64,000 nucleotides of DNA from Pseudomonas uvaldensis (lineage in GTDB: Bacteria; Pseudomonadota; Gammaproteobacteria; Pseudomonadales; Pseudomonadaceae), in assembly GCF_021271205.1 (NCBI RefSeq), contig NZ_JAIWKS010000007.1, forward strand, positions 186,001 to 250,000. Reading direction: 5' to 3'. The notes beneath the pieces were generated by a model. It was not told the origin of the DNA. It saw only the letters and a program-made list of their open reading frames with translations, and made no database searches. Positions 12,101 to 21,100 of the stretch are shown one piece after another. Every line of letters starts with the position of its first letter. Positions within the stretch are counted from its first letter, which is position 1. The translations under genes and the position numbers were made by a program.

Positions 12101-12155
12101 AGGAAGCCAGCCGCTGCGCAATCTCCAGGAACGCTTGTTGCGTCATCGCACTCAT
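3126..12155 (-). CDS. NRPS, C-A(Asp)-T-T-C-A-T-C with C-terminal fused aspartyl beta-hydroxylase
   Basis: A 3,009-residue synthetase. Module one has a C domain (HHVAYDA near residue 192), an A domain (TSGSTGQPKG near 653; code read as DLTKVGHVGK, Asp) and two consecutive carrier domains (LGGDSILS near 1041, EGGDSILS near 1115). Module two has a C domain (HHIAVDG near 1303), an A domain (TSGSTG near 1773; code read as DILQLGVVWK, closest to glycine codes I know) and a carrier (LGGHS near 2151). A third C domain (HHIASDG near 2340) is followed, from about 2648, by a SyrP/TauD-like Fe(II)/2-oxoglutarate domain with metal ligands HNE near 2777 and a distal His near 2968. No A domain follows the last C; it is on the next gene. 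The start ATG follows GGAAG and lies two bases beyond the stop of the upstream NRPS. The glycine call is tentative. Confidence 0.95.
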   Translation of the reverse strand: MSAMTQQAFLEIAQRLASLPADKKKIFRQRLAEKGIDSWRLPIVPAVLAEDGRLPLAQAQRRFLSAEALSSRALYNLCSVLRFDGRLDGERLQQAMQQLTDRHQILRTRYTTDPNGQLQSHCEPQTVIRPTVERLSLAAGEYEQWCADEYARQLAEPFDLSQSAPWRWQAFSDAQEQSTWLFFTIHHVAYDAWSAQQLTLELAEAYRALAVDEPARQPELSIQYADYAAWEQEWLDSESCRQHVDFWRAQLVDAPAPLTLPLDRPRPAPAQRRHSGAVLARTLSPQLTTAVEAAIRNHGVTLYIYGLTAFSCLLSRYSGESDLCLGTSVAHRDRPELVPLIGPLLNTLVIRQRLHDNPDFASALLRTRDTVAAAFDHQLLPFEKVLENLDRPRSSPLFQVMFVQVDLPESRTLTLPGVAVEVLDPPQRHARFDLTLRLVRTADAGLRCELEYSDELFDAATVEQMLDDLLAILQGASSHPQRRLTEFQLVSPPSEVSGPALGAMPLPLDRQVLHWAAHTPTAAALCSVNETIDYATLGAASRALASRLAGQGVGPGQVVALCMPRCAEQLMATLACWQRGAICLFLDPAQPPQRLAQLLQDSGASLWVSLADAPETGVRIERLILGAADLRAVISEGPDESLSQPDLPAYLIYTSGSTGQPKGVLVTHGNLAHYASAVGQRLQAKPGSRWATLATVAADLGLTCVFAALNAGDPLILPPASLTFDPPGWADFLEQHPVDCLKIAPSHLRGLLALDDARRVLPRDVLVLGGEGFDHALFARVRELAPQLRLFNHYGPSETTVGVICGEIQSLDSLDPGQYLPLGQPLADCQLRIVDGNDVSVPLGVAGELLIGGPQVAQGYLGQPELSAKVFGSTAPGQRFYRSGDRVRLDRNGNLVFLGRGDDQVKIRGFRVEPGEVSAWLKAQPQVREGVVLACEVKGRTQLVAYLSPSLASEALASLQAEARRQLPEHMVPSHWSVLDALPLTANGKLDRRALPEPAEQESSAASVRPPRGATEQRLAQLWCQVLGCPHVGREDDFFALGGDSILSLQLIGLASREGLKLQPRDVLQHPTLAAMALCIDARQAPVLLTVLTAFRELLEQPGLGPDADFFVEGGDSILSLQLIARLRQAELRLMPRQLLENPTARQLAGVLAGAAAPSVAPQSATEASEPQRALSHAQQRVWFMQQLEPTATAYNVTQLLALRGDLDVPRLQRTCQTLVSRHEALRCRFFEAQGQVWQRLDETASVIFNVHDLNGLDESQQVAAIADAAKRVFDLGQGPLLAIDLFSVAPGDYRLLFNVHHIAVDGWSMGLLVEDFARLYQDQATPASTGLLPLIEAQRRGLEGEQGSQLLAYWQQRLQGLSNEPLELPDHCARPALQAYAGARAEFFFPSSLSRAIDARARAMGVTPFVLYFAAYQLLLWRHARRSDFAIGLPVAGRESAESQALVGLFVNTLAHRVQIDARQSLQSFIHDLNGRLANDLAHQALPFEHLLDVLNVERSLDRTPVFQAMFNYQADHRDSRTLSLPGISVESLALPDGVVSAKFDLTFNVFSQGRGADARTGLIVEYATALLRPDTSQRLAEDYQSLLASLASLDLQQRLLEVPLGSVATLDTAGPSTRLMGEADFVTRFEVQAAVHPDRIAVCCADRRLSYAELDAQANRLAHWLLAQGVGQESTVAFCLPRDERLLVCLLGIQKAGAGYLPLDPAHPAARQAQILTRARPQLLLSDTLFADVPGHLRSCLWADLPLSQFPTHAPGLATTLEQLAYTLYTSGSTGQPKGVQISRGSFANFLLAMEQALPLDNVQRYLALTTVTFDICGLELCLPLVRGGTVVLADDEERQDPLLLANLIQDQAVDLIQATPATWAMLLQGDRQVLAGRVALAGGEALAAEMASELRQCVAHLVNVYGPTETTVWSTQTPIDVLQTPVAPIGRPLLNTRCHVLDEHLCEVPPGCVGELYIAGDGLARGYAGQPGLTAERFIADPFSREGGRLYRTGDLARWQPDGQLYYLGRTDDQIKLRGYRIELGEIEAVLLSHPDVLQAVVAVQGEHLAAFWVASSANPPDETAIHSYLQARLPAYMLPTHLQALEQLPLNTNGKVDRKQLPRLQLDVSGTVAVQRALTASETLLAEVWATVLNRPQIPVDGHFFQLGGHSLMAAQVRARLREQGLEVPLRWLFETPVLADLAQRIEGLAPHLDLASLQIPRVDRQIDQPLSSAQQRVWLMQQLDLADSSFNMSSNVRLHGQLDCQALERSLQRLVERHAILRTTYHQRGGELYQRIHAQMSVALQTIVSSAAQWPADARDVALRPFDLAGEAPLRAVLYRLGEQDHVLQLVMHHIASDGWSGAVLVDELIQGYEAYSAGVLPPQDELAIQYVDYAVWQGSAPVQQRQREGLDFWRQTLAGIPAQVPLPFDFPRPERDSGTGAALDFQLPAATVGRLKAFAQDSATSPFMLLLTCYAAVLQRETQGRDLVIGTDVANREHPATESLIGFFVNLLALRIRLQPELSFREQAQQVREVCLQAFAWQDTPFERVVECLELPRVANVHPLLQTLFVLDNTPRQQRQLGNLQVEPLTGEQHHSKFDMALFASEDGDAINLRWVYRTSLFRRATVERLRDAFQSLLDMALGAPDNPIDTLIKTPGGAAAMSTDNPLQRKMSKLGKMRQSGSPVTREPFEARPLREGSKFPLSIQLRDRELTPAIWAEANREKVENWLLDHGGIVFRGFDLPTPAAFEAFCQALCPQLYGQYGDLPKEEGGKNIYKSTPYPKDRMILFHNESAHQHRWPRRQWFYCQIPATSGGATPIVDSRQVYRELPAWLQANLRRKQLMYVRNFSTSLDVSWQHFFQTEERADVERICRESNIEFQWRGANDLHTRQVCPAVILHPLTGEESFFNQIQLYHPAFLDADVREQFLRDGEASMPRQVFYGDGSELEPQAIEAINTAYERCAVRFDWQQGDVVMLDNMMAAHARDPFEGERKIVVAMGEIYGRDQVMAAPAQTEETHAELES
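4214..4230 (-). promoter_or_regulatory. Internal Shine-Dalgarno and ATG at the NRPS/hydroxylase fusion joint
   Basis: On the minus strand AGGAGG (4230-4225) stands ten bases before an in-frame ATG (4214). This lies exactly at the linker between the last condensation domain and the fused hydroxylase domain. Translation from here would give a free protein of 362 residues (MSTDNPLQRK start), close to the length of the stand-alone hydroxylase at 26578-27567. It may be a relic of gene fusion or a working internal start. Confidence 0.5.
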
Positions 12156-12157
12156 CC

Positions 12158-15100
12158 TTACTCTTCCATCTCTGATAACAGGCGCTGCATTTCGTCCAGG
12201 GCCTGGTCCGTCGACGGCCCCTGGGGTTTCTCGATCTGCTCGGCAAGACCGGCGATCGTTGGGTTGTGAAACAGGCTACGCAGCTCGATCCGGATACCGA
12301 AACGGCTCTCGACCTGAGTCATCAAGCGCATCGCCAATAACGAATGCCCCCCCAATTCGAAGAAGCTGTTGAACACCCCGACCTGCGGCAATTCGAGCAG
12401 GTCCTGCCAGATCTCGGCCAGTTGCTGCTCCAACTCAGTGCGCGGCGCCACGCCCTGTATCGTGACCGGTTGCGGCGCCGGCAAGGCCTTGCGGTCGATC
12501 TTGCCGTTGGCATTGAGGGCCAGCCGTGGCTGGGTGATGAAACCCGCCGGGATCATGTAGCCTGGCAACAAGCCTTCCAGATGCCGACGCAACTCTGCCG
12601 AGTCAACCGGGTTCGGCGCTTGCAGCCAGGCGAACAAGCTCTGACTGCGCGCGTCGATCATTACCACCGCCTCCTCCACGCCCGGATAACGACGCAACAG
12701 CGACTCGATCTCGCCGGGCTCGATGCGGAACCCGCGCACCTTGACCTGGAAATCGCTGCGGCCAACGTAGGCCAGTCGACCGTCATCGCGCCGGCGTACC
12801 AGGTCGCCGGTGCGATACATGCGACTGCCAGGTTCATTGGCATACGGGTCGGGCAGATAGACCGCTGCCGTGGTAGCGGCGGCATGCTGATAGCCACGGG
12901 TTACCCCGGCGCCCGCGATATACAGCTCACCCACGGTGCCCAGTGGGACCGGCCGCAACATTTCATCGAGTACATAACAGCGTGTGTTGAGCAGCGGCGA
13001 GCCGATATCGGCAACGCCGGACGGCACGTCTTGCAGCGCCTGCGTCGTCGACCAGACCGTGGTTTCGGTCGGGCCATAGGCGTTGATCAGCACCACGCCG
13101 CGGCTGCGCAGCTCGGTCACCAGCTCAGCGGCAACCGCCTCACCACCGATCAGCCCGCGCACGGGCGGCCAATCGGCCTGCGCGGTTTCCAGCAGGATCT
13201 GCCAGCCGGCGGGCGTGGCCTGGAACACGGTCGCGCGGCGCAGCAAGGCAAACAGCTGATGACCATCGACGACCTGCTCGCGACGGGCCAGCAGGATGGC
13301 CGCACCATTGACCAGTGGCAGGAACAGCTCCGGCTTGCACATATCGAACGCGTAGGTAGTGCTGGCCAGCCAGACATCCGCGGCGCTCAGTGGCAACTGC
13401 CGATCGAGAGCAGCCAACAGGTTGCTCAGGTTCTGGCGCGTGACCTGCACGCCTTTGGGTGTGCCGGTCGAGCCCGAGGTGTAGATCACATAGGCGCGTT
13501 GCTCCGGGTGGGTCGCCAGCATCGGATTCTCGACACTGCACGCCTCCAGCGACAATTGGTCGAGCCAGACGTTGTCGACACCGTCCAGCACATCGCCACA
13601 CAGGCTTTCGCTCAGCACCAGGGTCGGATGCGCATGCTCGATGATGAAACGCAGACGATCCGCCGGGTGTTGTGGATCCAACGGCAGGTAAGCCGCGCCG
13701 GCCTTGTGGATGGCCAGCAACGTCGGCAGCAACCAGGGGCCTCGGGTCAAGCACACGGCAATCAGGTCATCCGTGCCGACGCCCCGTGTGCGCAACCAAT
13801 GGGCCAGGCGATTACTGAGAGCATTGAGCTGGGCATAGCTCAGTTGCTGATCCTGACAGTCGAGCGCCAACGCCTCGGGTGTCAATGCCACTTGGCGCTC
13901 GAAACGGGCAATCAGGTCCGCTTCGCGGGGCAAGGCCTCGGCCGTCTGGTTCCAGGGGCGCAGGGCCAGGGCATGATCGGTATTGGCCAGGTCAATGTCC
14001 CAGAGGCGCGCCTGAGTGTTTTTCAGCATGCCCTCGAGCAGGTGCAGATATTCGTCTGCATAGCGTCGCGCCGTGCGGTCCAGGAACAGGTCGGTGTTGT
14101 ATTCCAGCACACATTGCCAGTCATCGCCGTACTGCTCGATGTGCAAGCCGATATCCACCAGGGCGCTGTCGCTTTCCACATCCAGCCGCTGCGTCGACAG
14201 GCCCGCGAAACGCGTCTCGCCCGTTGCCGCATCGCGCTGGATCAGGTTGAACAGCGCCTGGAACAGCGGTGTATGGCTGAGGTCGCGGCGCACCTGCAAC
14301 GCCTCGACCAATCGTTCGAAAGGCACGTCCGCATGCTGCTGTGCAGCCAGGTGCGTGGCTTGCAACTGTTGCCAGAATTGCTCGACCGGCTGCTGGGCAT
14401 CGATGTGACTACGCAGCACTTGGGTGGTCGCGAAGTAACCGATCAGGTTGTCGGTGTGGGCCTGGTGGCGATGGGCGACCGGCAGGCCGATCCAGATTTC
14501 ACGCTGACCCGAGTGCCTGGCCAGGAGGATGTTCCAGGCGGCCAGCAGTGGCGCGAACGCCGTCAGCCCGTGGCGTTGCGCGGTGTCACGCACACGCTTA
14601 ACCAACGTGGCCGGCAGGCTGAAGCGAAGGCGCTGGCCGTTGTAGCCTTGCTCGGCGGGACGAGGCTTGTCGGTGGGCAGGTTCAGCACCGGCGGCTCCC
14701 CTTCCAGGGTTCGCCGCCAGTATTCAAGCTGCGATTCGATACGCGTCTGCCCGGCCGGACTCTGCCAACTGGCGGCAATGTCCGAGAACTGCAGCGGCAG
14801 TGGCGGCAGGCTGGCGCTGCGCCCTTGCAGCAAGGCCTGGTAAATCAGTTGCAGCTCATGGAAGAAGATTTCCAGCGAACGGGCATCGGCGATGATGTGA
14901 TGCAAGGTGACCTGCAACACACTGAGGTCCTGGCCCTGATACACACGAACCCGCCATAGCGGCGGCGCCGACAGGTCAAAGGGACGTTGTGCTTCCTGGC
15001 TCAGTCTCAGCGCGAAATCCGGAGACTGTTCGTCCATCTCCAGCGGTTCGAAGCTCAACGGCACCGTGGTAGATGCCTCGACAGACTGCCGCGCCCCATC

Positions 15101-18100
15101 GGACGTTTCGCTGAACACCGTCCGCAGACTGTGCTGGCGGTCGCTCAGTTGCCGCAGCGCCTGCTCCAGCAACGACGGTTGCAGGGTACCTTCCAGACGC
15201 AAGGCGAGGGACAAGTGGTAGGCCTGGGTATCCCCTTGCAAGCGGTCCAGGAACCACAGGCGTTGCTGAGTGAAATGCAGTGGTGCCAAAGGTTCCTTGA
15301 AAGGACGCAGGATGCTTTCGGCTTCAACGCTTTTCGCCGCCACCTGCGCCGCAAAATCGCGCAGCACCGGCTGCTCGAACAATGTGCGCAACGGCAGGCG
15401 CCGGCCATGCTGTTCGGCAATTCGCGCCACCAGGCGCGCCGCCAGCAACGAATGGCCGCCCAGGGCAAAGAAATTGTCGTGCGCGCCAACATCGGTGCAG
15501 CCCAGCAGTTCCTCCCAGAGCCGGGCCACCTCCCGCTCCCATTCGCTGGAAAGCGTACCGCGCTGTCCGTCGCGTTGTTGCGGTGCCGGCAGTGCCTTGC
15601 GGTCAACCTTACCGCTCGGGCTCAACGGCAGGGTGTCCAGGCGAACGAACTGGCTCGGCAGCATGTAGTCCGGCAATTGCTCGGCGAGCGCGGCGCGCAG
15701 CATGTTTTCGTCCAGCGCGTCGCCTGCGTAGTACCCCACCAGGCTTGCGGTTTCACCGCTGCCCAGCAACACGACAGCCGCTTCGCGGACGCCAGGGATA
15801 CGCGCCAGCAGCGCTTCGATTTCACCCAGCTCGATCCGGAAACCGCGCAGCTTGACCTGGAAGTCCAGCCGTCCCAGGTAGTCCAGGCTGCCATGAACGT
15901 TGCGTCGAACCCGGTCGCCGGTACGGTACATGCGGGCACCCGGTACGAACGGATCCGGCAGGAACGCCGCCGCGGTCAGTCGTGCCGCCGCAAAGTAACC
16001 CCGACCGAGGTTAGCCCCGGCCAGATACAGTTCACCGGGCACCCCGGCGGCCACCGGCCGCAAATCGGCATCGAGGACATACGCGGCGGTATTGGCAACC
16101 GGATGCCCGATCGGCACCTCGACACCAGCACTCTCGCCACCGCTGCGCACTTCAAAGGTGCTGTAGACCGTCGCTTCTGTCGGCCCATAACCGTTGATGA
16201 CCCTGGCGCCCCTGTTCTCAATCGCTTCGGCCAGCGCACAGGGCAAGGCCTCTCCGCCGGAAATCGCACGCACGCCTTGCCAGCTGCGCGAGGTATGCGC
16301 CACCAGCATTCGCCAGGTCGCGGGCGTAGCCTGCATGATTGTCGGCTGCCCGGTCAGCAACAGTTGATCGATCGCCTGGGGATCACGCGCCTGTTCGCGG
16401 TCGGCCAACAGGATGCTGGCGCCGTGTGCCAGCGGCAGCAGCAATTCGACGATGGCAATATCGAAGGTCGCGGTGGTCAATGCCAGGACGCGATCCCGAG
16501 CCGTCATGGGCACGGCCTGCTCCACGGCCAGCATCAGGTTCATCAGGTTGCCACGGCTGATGGCCACGCCCTTGGGCTGACCGGTGGAGCCGGAGGTATA
16601 CAACACGTAGGCGAGCTGATCCTCCGCCAATGCCGGGGCCTTGTAGCGGTCGGTGGTGCTCAGGGCATCGATGTCCAGCAACGCCACGCCACTGTTCCAC
16701 TGCGCCAACACCGCCAGGCTCGCGCCGGTGCCCAGGCACAGTTTGGGTTGCGCCGCCTCGAGGATGTAGCGGCCACGTTCCGGCGGGGTATCCTCAGCCA
16801 ACGGCACGTAGGCAGCACCGGCCTTGAGAATCGCCAGCATCGCCATGGGCAGGCGAGCATCACGAGGCAGGCTGAGGGCGACACGATCCTCGATGCCAAC
16901 GCCATGGGCCTGCAGGGCAGCCGCCAGTCGCTCGGCGGCCTGCTCCAGCTGGGCGTAGCTCAGGCGCTCATCACCGGCCAGTATGGCCGTCGCGTCAGGC
17001 TGTCGAGCGACCTGAAGCGCAAAGGCCTGGAGAAGATCCTGGTGCCCCGTGACGCCGGGTCCCTCGATCCGGGCCAGGGAGCGTTCCGCAGACTGCCACG
17101 CCAGTTCACCCAACGCCCCTTCCGGGTGCTCGATCAACGCCTCGAGCATCGCCAGGTACTGCTCGGCCATCGCCTGGGCGGTCTCTTCGCGGAACAGGTC
17201 GCTGCTGTATTGCAAGCTCAGATTGATGCCGTGTTCGCTGTCCCGCACGTCAAGGTGCAGATCACACAACGCGCTGTCCGGACGGTTGTCCAACGGCTCG
17301 GCGATCACATCGGTCAGTTCGAAACGCTCCAAGGCATTGCCCGGGAAGTAGTTGAACATGGCCTGGAACAGCGGGTTGTAGCTCACCTGCCGGACCACGC
17401 CGAGCTGCTCGATCAAATAATCGAATGGCAGGTCCTGATGGGATTGAACCGACACGGACAGCGCTTGCAGCTCGCTCATCAGCTGCAGCAGGCTACGCCC
17501 GCCCGACAGTTTCTTGCGATACACCAACGTGTTGACGAAACAGCCGACCAGGGGCTGGAGTACCCCGTGGTGCCGGTTGGCCACGGGAACGCCGATCAGA
17601 ATGTCGTCCGCACCGCCGCGGCTGCGCAACAACAACTGGAACGCGGTCAGCATCGGAATGAAATTGCTCCAGCCGTGGCGGGCACTGAACGCGCGCAAGC
17701 GTGCCGTCAGGGCGTCGGACAAGCGCCGTTCAACACGCCCACCGGCCTGGCTCGCCTGGGCAGGACGGGGAAAATCAGCCGCGAGTTCCAGCACCGGCAG
17801 CTCGCCGGCCAACTGCTCGCGCCAGAACGCCAGTTCCTGTTCGCACGCCTTGCTGTTCATCCATTGGTGTTGCCAGAGCGCGTAGTCGGCGTACTGCATC
17901 GAAGGCGCCGGCAGCGTTGTCGCCACCCCTTGCCGCCTGTTGCGGTACTGCGTGCACACCTCATCGATGATCAACTGCAGGGACCAGCCATCGGCCACGA
18001 TGTGATGGCAGTTCAACGACAAGACAAAAGCATCCGCGGCCAGCCGATAAAGCCTGGCGCGCAGCAGCGGAGCCGTTTCCAGCAAGAACGGCGTCATTGC

Positions 18101-21100
18101 ATCCTGACGCAGTAGCTCGTGCAACGCTTCTTCGTTCGGCACGTCGACCAAAGGCAGCTCAAGCTCAGAGCGGGCCAGGATCAGTTGGCCCGGCCCCTCG
18201 GCTTGCTCGATAAACCCGGTACGCAGCACTTCGTGCCGATCCACCACCGCCTGCAACGCAGCCTGCAGGTCGGCGATATGCAGCTCACCGGTCAAGCGAA
18301 CGGCGCCTGCCAGGTTATAGGCGGGGCTGTGGGGATCCAGTTGTTGCAGGAACCACAGACGCTGCTGGGCAAACGACAGCGGCAGTTTGTCAGGACGCGG
18401 CAACAGTGTCGGCGATACCTTTACAGTGCCAGCCTGGTTTTCCAGCCAATCGGCCATGGCGGCGATGGTCGGACGCTCGAACACCACGCGCAGGGGCAAA
18501 TCCTTGCCAGTGAGTTTGCCGATCAGGCCAATCAGTTGAGTGGCCAGCAGCGAGTGACCGCCCAGCTCGAAGAAGTTGTCCTCGACCCCCACCTGGCCGA
18601 GCCCCAACACGCTTTGCCACGCCTCGACCATCTGGCCTTGCAGCTCGCTGATGGGCGCAACATAGCGGGCCTGGCTCTGCGCGGCAAAATCCGGAGCGGG
18701 CAAGGATTTGCGATCGATCTTGCCGTTGCCATTGAGCGGAAAGCGCTCCAGGAACACAAACGCGCCCGGTGTCATGTAGTGTGGAAGATGGCCCAGGACA
18801 TGCTCGCGCAGGGCCTCGATGCTCAGCTGTGCATCGCCCACGACATAGGCCACCAACACCTTGGCGCGTTGCTGGTCGTCGCGGGCGACGACTACCGCTT
18901 CCCGGACGCCGGGGTAATGGCTCAGGCAGGCTTCGATTTCGTCCAATTCAATGCGGTGCCCGCGAATCTTGACCTGATGGTCGGTACGGCCAACGTATTC
19001 AAGATCGCCGTTGGGCAGGAAGCGCGCCAGGTCACCGGTGCGATAGAGGCGCGAACCATCGTTGGCAATCGGGTCCGGCAGGAACACCGCCGCCGTGCGC
19101 GCCGGGTCTGCCATATAGCCGCGTCCGACGCCGACACCGGCGACGAAAATCTCCCCCACCGCACCGGCCGGTATGGGTTGCAGGTCGGCATCGAGCAGGT
19201 ACAAGCGGTTGTTCAGGGTGGCGCGACCGATGGGCACGTTGATCCGTTGTTCCGGCAGACGTTCGAGCAACGGATGGAACGCGACATCATCGGAGCATTC
19301 GGCCGGCCCGTAGGCGTTCATCAATGGGATCGCGGGATAGCGGTCGAACCAGCGACGCGCCAGGGCCGGTGGCAGCGCCTCGCCGGTAGCCAGCACCCAG
19401 CGCAGCCGCGAGCGCTCGAGCCCGGCGTCGAGCAGGCTCTGCATCAACGACGGCACGGCTTCGAGGATGCTGATGCCGTGCCGTTCGATGGCCGACGCCA
19501 GCGCATCGGGGTCTTGTACGATGCAATCGCCGAGGATCACGGTGCGTGCCCCCAGCACCAGGCCGGCAAGGGTCTGCCAGACAGAAATGTCGAAGCATTG
19601 CGGCGCGGTCTGAGCAATGACATCGGACGCATCGAGCCCCAGCCCCGGCAATTTGCCGAGGATGTTATTGAGCATGCCGGCGTGCGCCACCATGGCCCCT
19701 TTGGGCGTGCCGGTGGAACCGGACGTGAAGATGCAATAGGCCAACGAGAGGTCGTGGATCGCAAGGTTCAGGTCTTCATCGTTGTAGCTGCTCAATACCG
19801 CAGGATCGTAGAGCACCGCTTTGGGACGCTGTTCCAAGAGATCCACTGCCTCCAGCGCCAGCTCGCCCAGCCCCGCGCTGTGAACCAGCAACGGCGTACG
19901 GCTCTGGCGCAGGACCTGGGCCAACCGCTGAGGTGGATTGCGCGGGTCAAGCGGCAGCCAACCGGCACCGGCCTTGAGGGTGGCAAGGATCATCACCACC
20001 AGGTCCAGGCCACGCTCGTCGAACACCGCGATCAAGTCGCCGGCGTTGACGCCCTGGGCGCGCAGGTGCCGGGCCAGACGGTTGGCGGCGCGGTTCAGTT
20101 GATCGAACGTCAGGCTTCGGTCGCCGTGAACCATGGCAATGCGCTCGGGCGTCAGGCGAACCTGTTGCTGCAATCGCTCGATGTACAAGGGTTGCAGCAA
20201 CTGTTCGTCGGCCGCCAGTCCTCCACCGGCCCAGACCTGATGCTGATGCGCGATTTCACGTTCATCGAGCATCGCCAGGTGGTGCAACGGTGTCTCTGGG
20301 TGAGTGTGCAGGGCCGCACCGATGTTCAGCAGCAACGTGCGGAAGTGGCGCAGCATCTGCTCGATTTCTTCGCGCAGAAACCAGTCGGTCTGATAGGTCA
20401 ATTGCAGATGCAGGCGTTCACCCGGAACGATCACCACCGTGATGGGGTAGTTGGTGTGGGTGCGGTTGGCCATGTCGCTGATCAGGTAATCCAGTTGCCC
20501 CTGACGCAAGTCGGCGGCAATGGGCGCGTTCTCGAACACGAACAGACTCTGGAATAGGTCCTGGCGCTGCACTTCGCTCCAGCGCTGGATCTCTGCCAGG
20601 GACACGCTTTCGTGTTCGCGCAGGGTCAGGTTCTCGGTCTGCAAGGCCTTCAGCCAGGGGGCCAGCGCGTCATCCGGGCGCACGTTCCAGCGCAGAGGCA
20701 AACTGTTGATGAACAGACCGACAATGCTTTCCATGCCTTGCAGGTGAACCGGCCGACCGGCGACCGTAATACCGAACACCAGGTCGCGATCACCACTGTA
20801 ACGCGCCAGCAGCAAAGCCCAGGCCCCCTGCACCAGGGTGTTGAGGGTGATGCCGTGTCGGGCCGCCGCGCTTTGCAGTGCGAGGGTCTGCTCAAGCTCC
20901 AGATGTTCGACACAGTCTTCAACGGGCTCCGCGGCCCCCTGAACCCGGCCGACATGCCCGAAGCCAAACTCGTTGGGGGTGTCGAACCCCGCCAGGCGTT
21001 GTTGCCAGAACGCCTGATGGTCTTCCGGCTTCTGGGTTTCCAGCCAACGAATGAAATCGCGATACGGGCGCGGCGCTGGCAGATTCAAACGACGACCTTG

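Noticed and set aside
14987..18115. Long plus-strand open frame (1,042 codons) opposite the second NRPS, and similar frames at 7362-9227, 12344-14959 and 18119-20557
   Set aside because: They are antisense to well-supported NRPS domains, have Gln/Arg/His-rich translations typical of the reverse of GC-rich genes, and show no domain motif.
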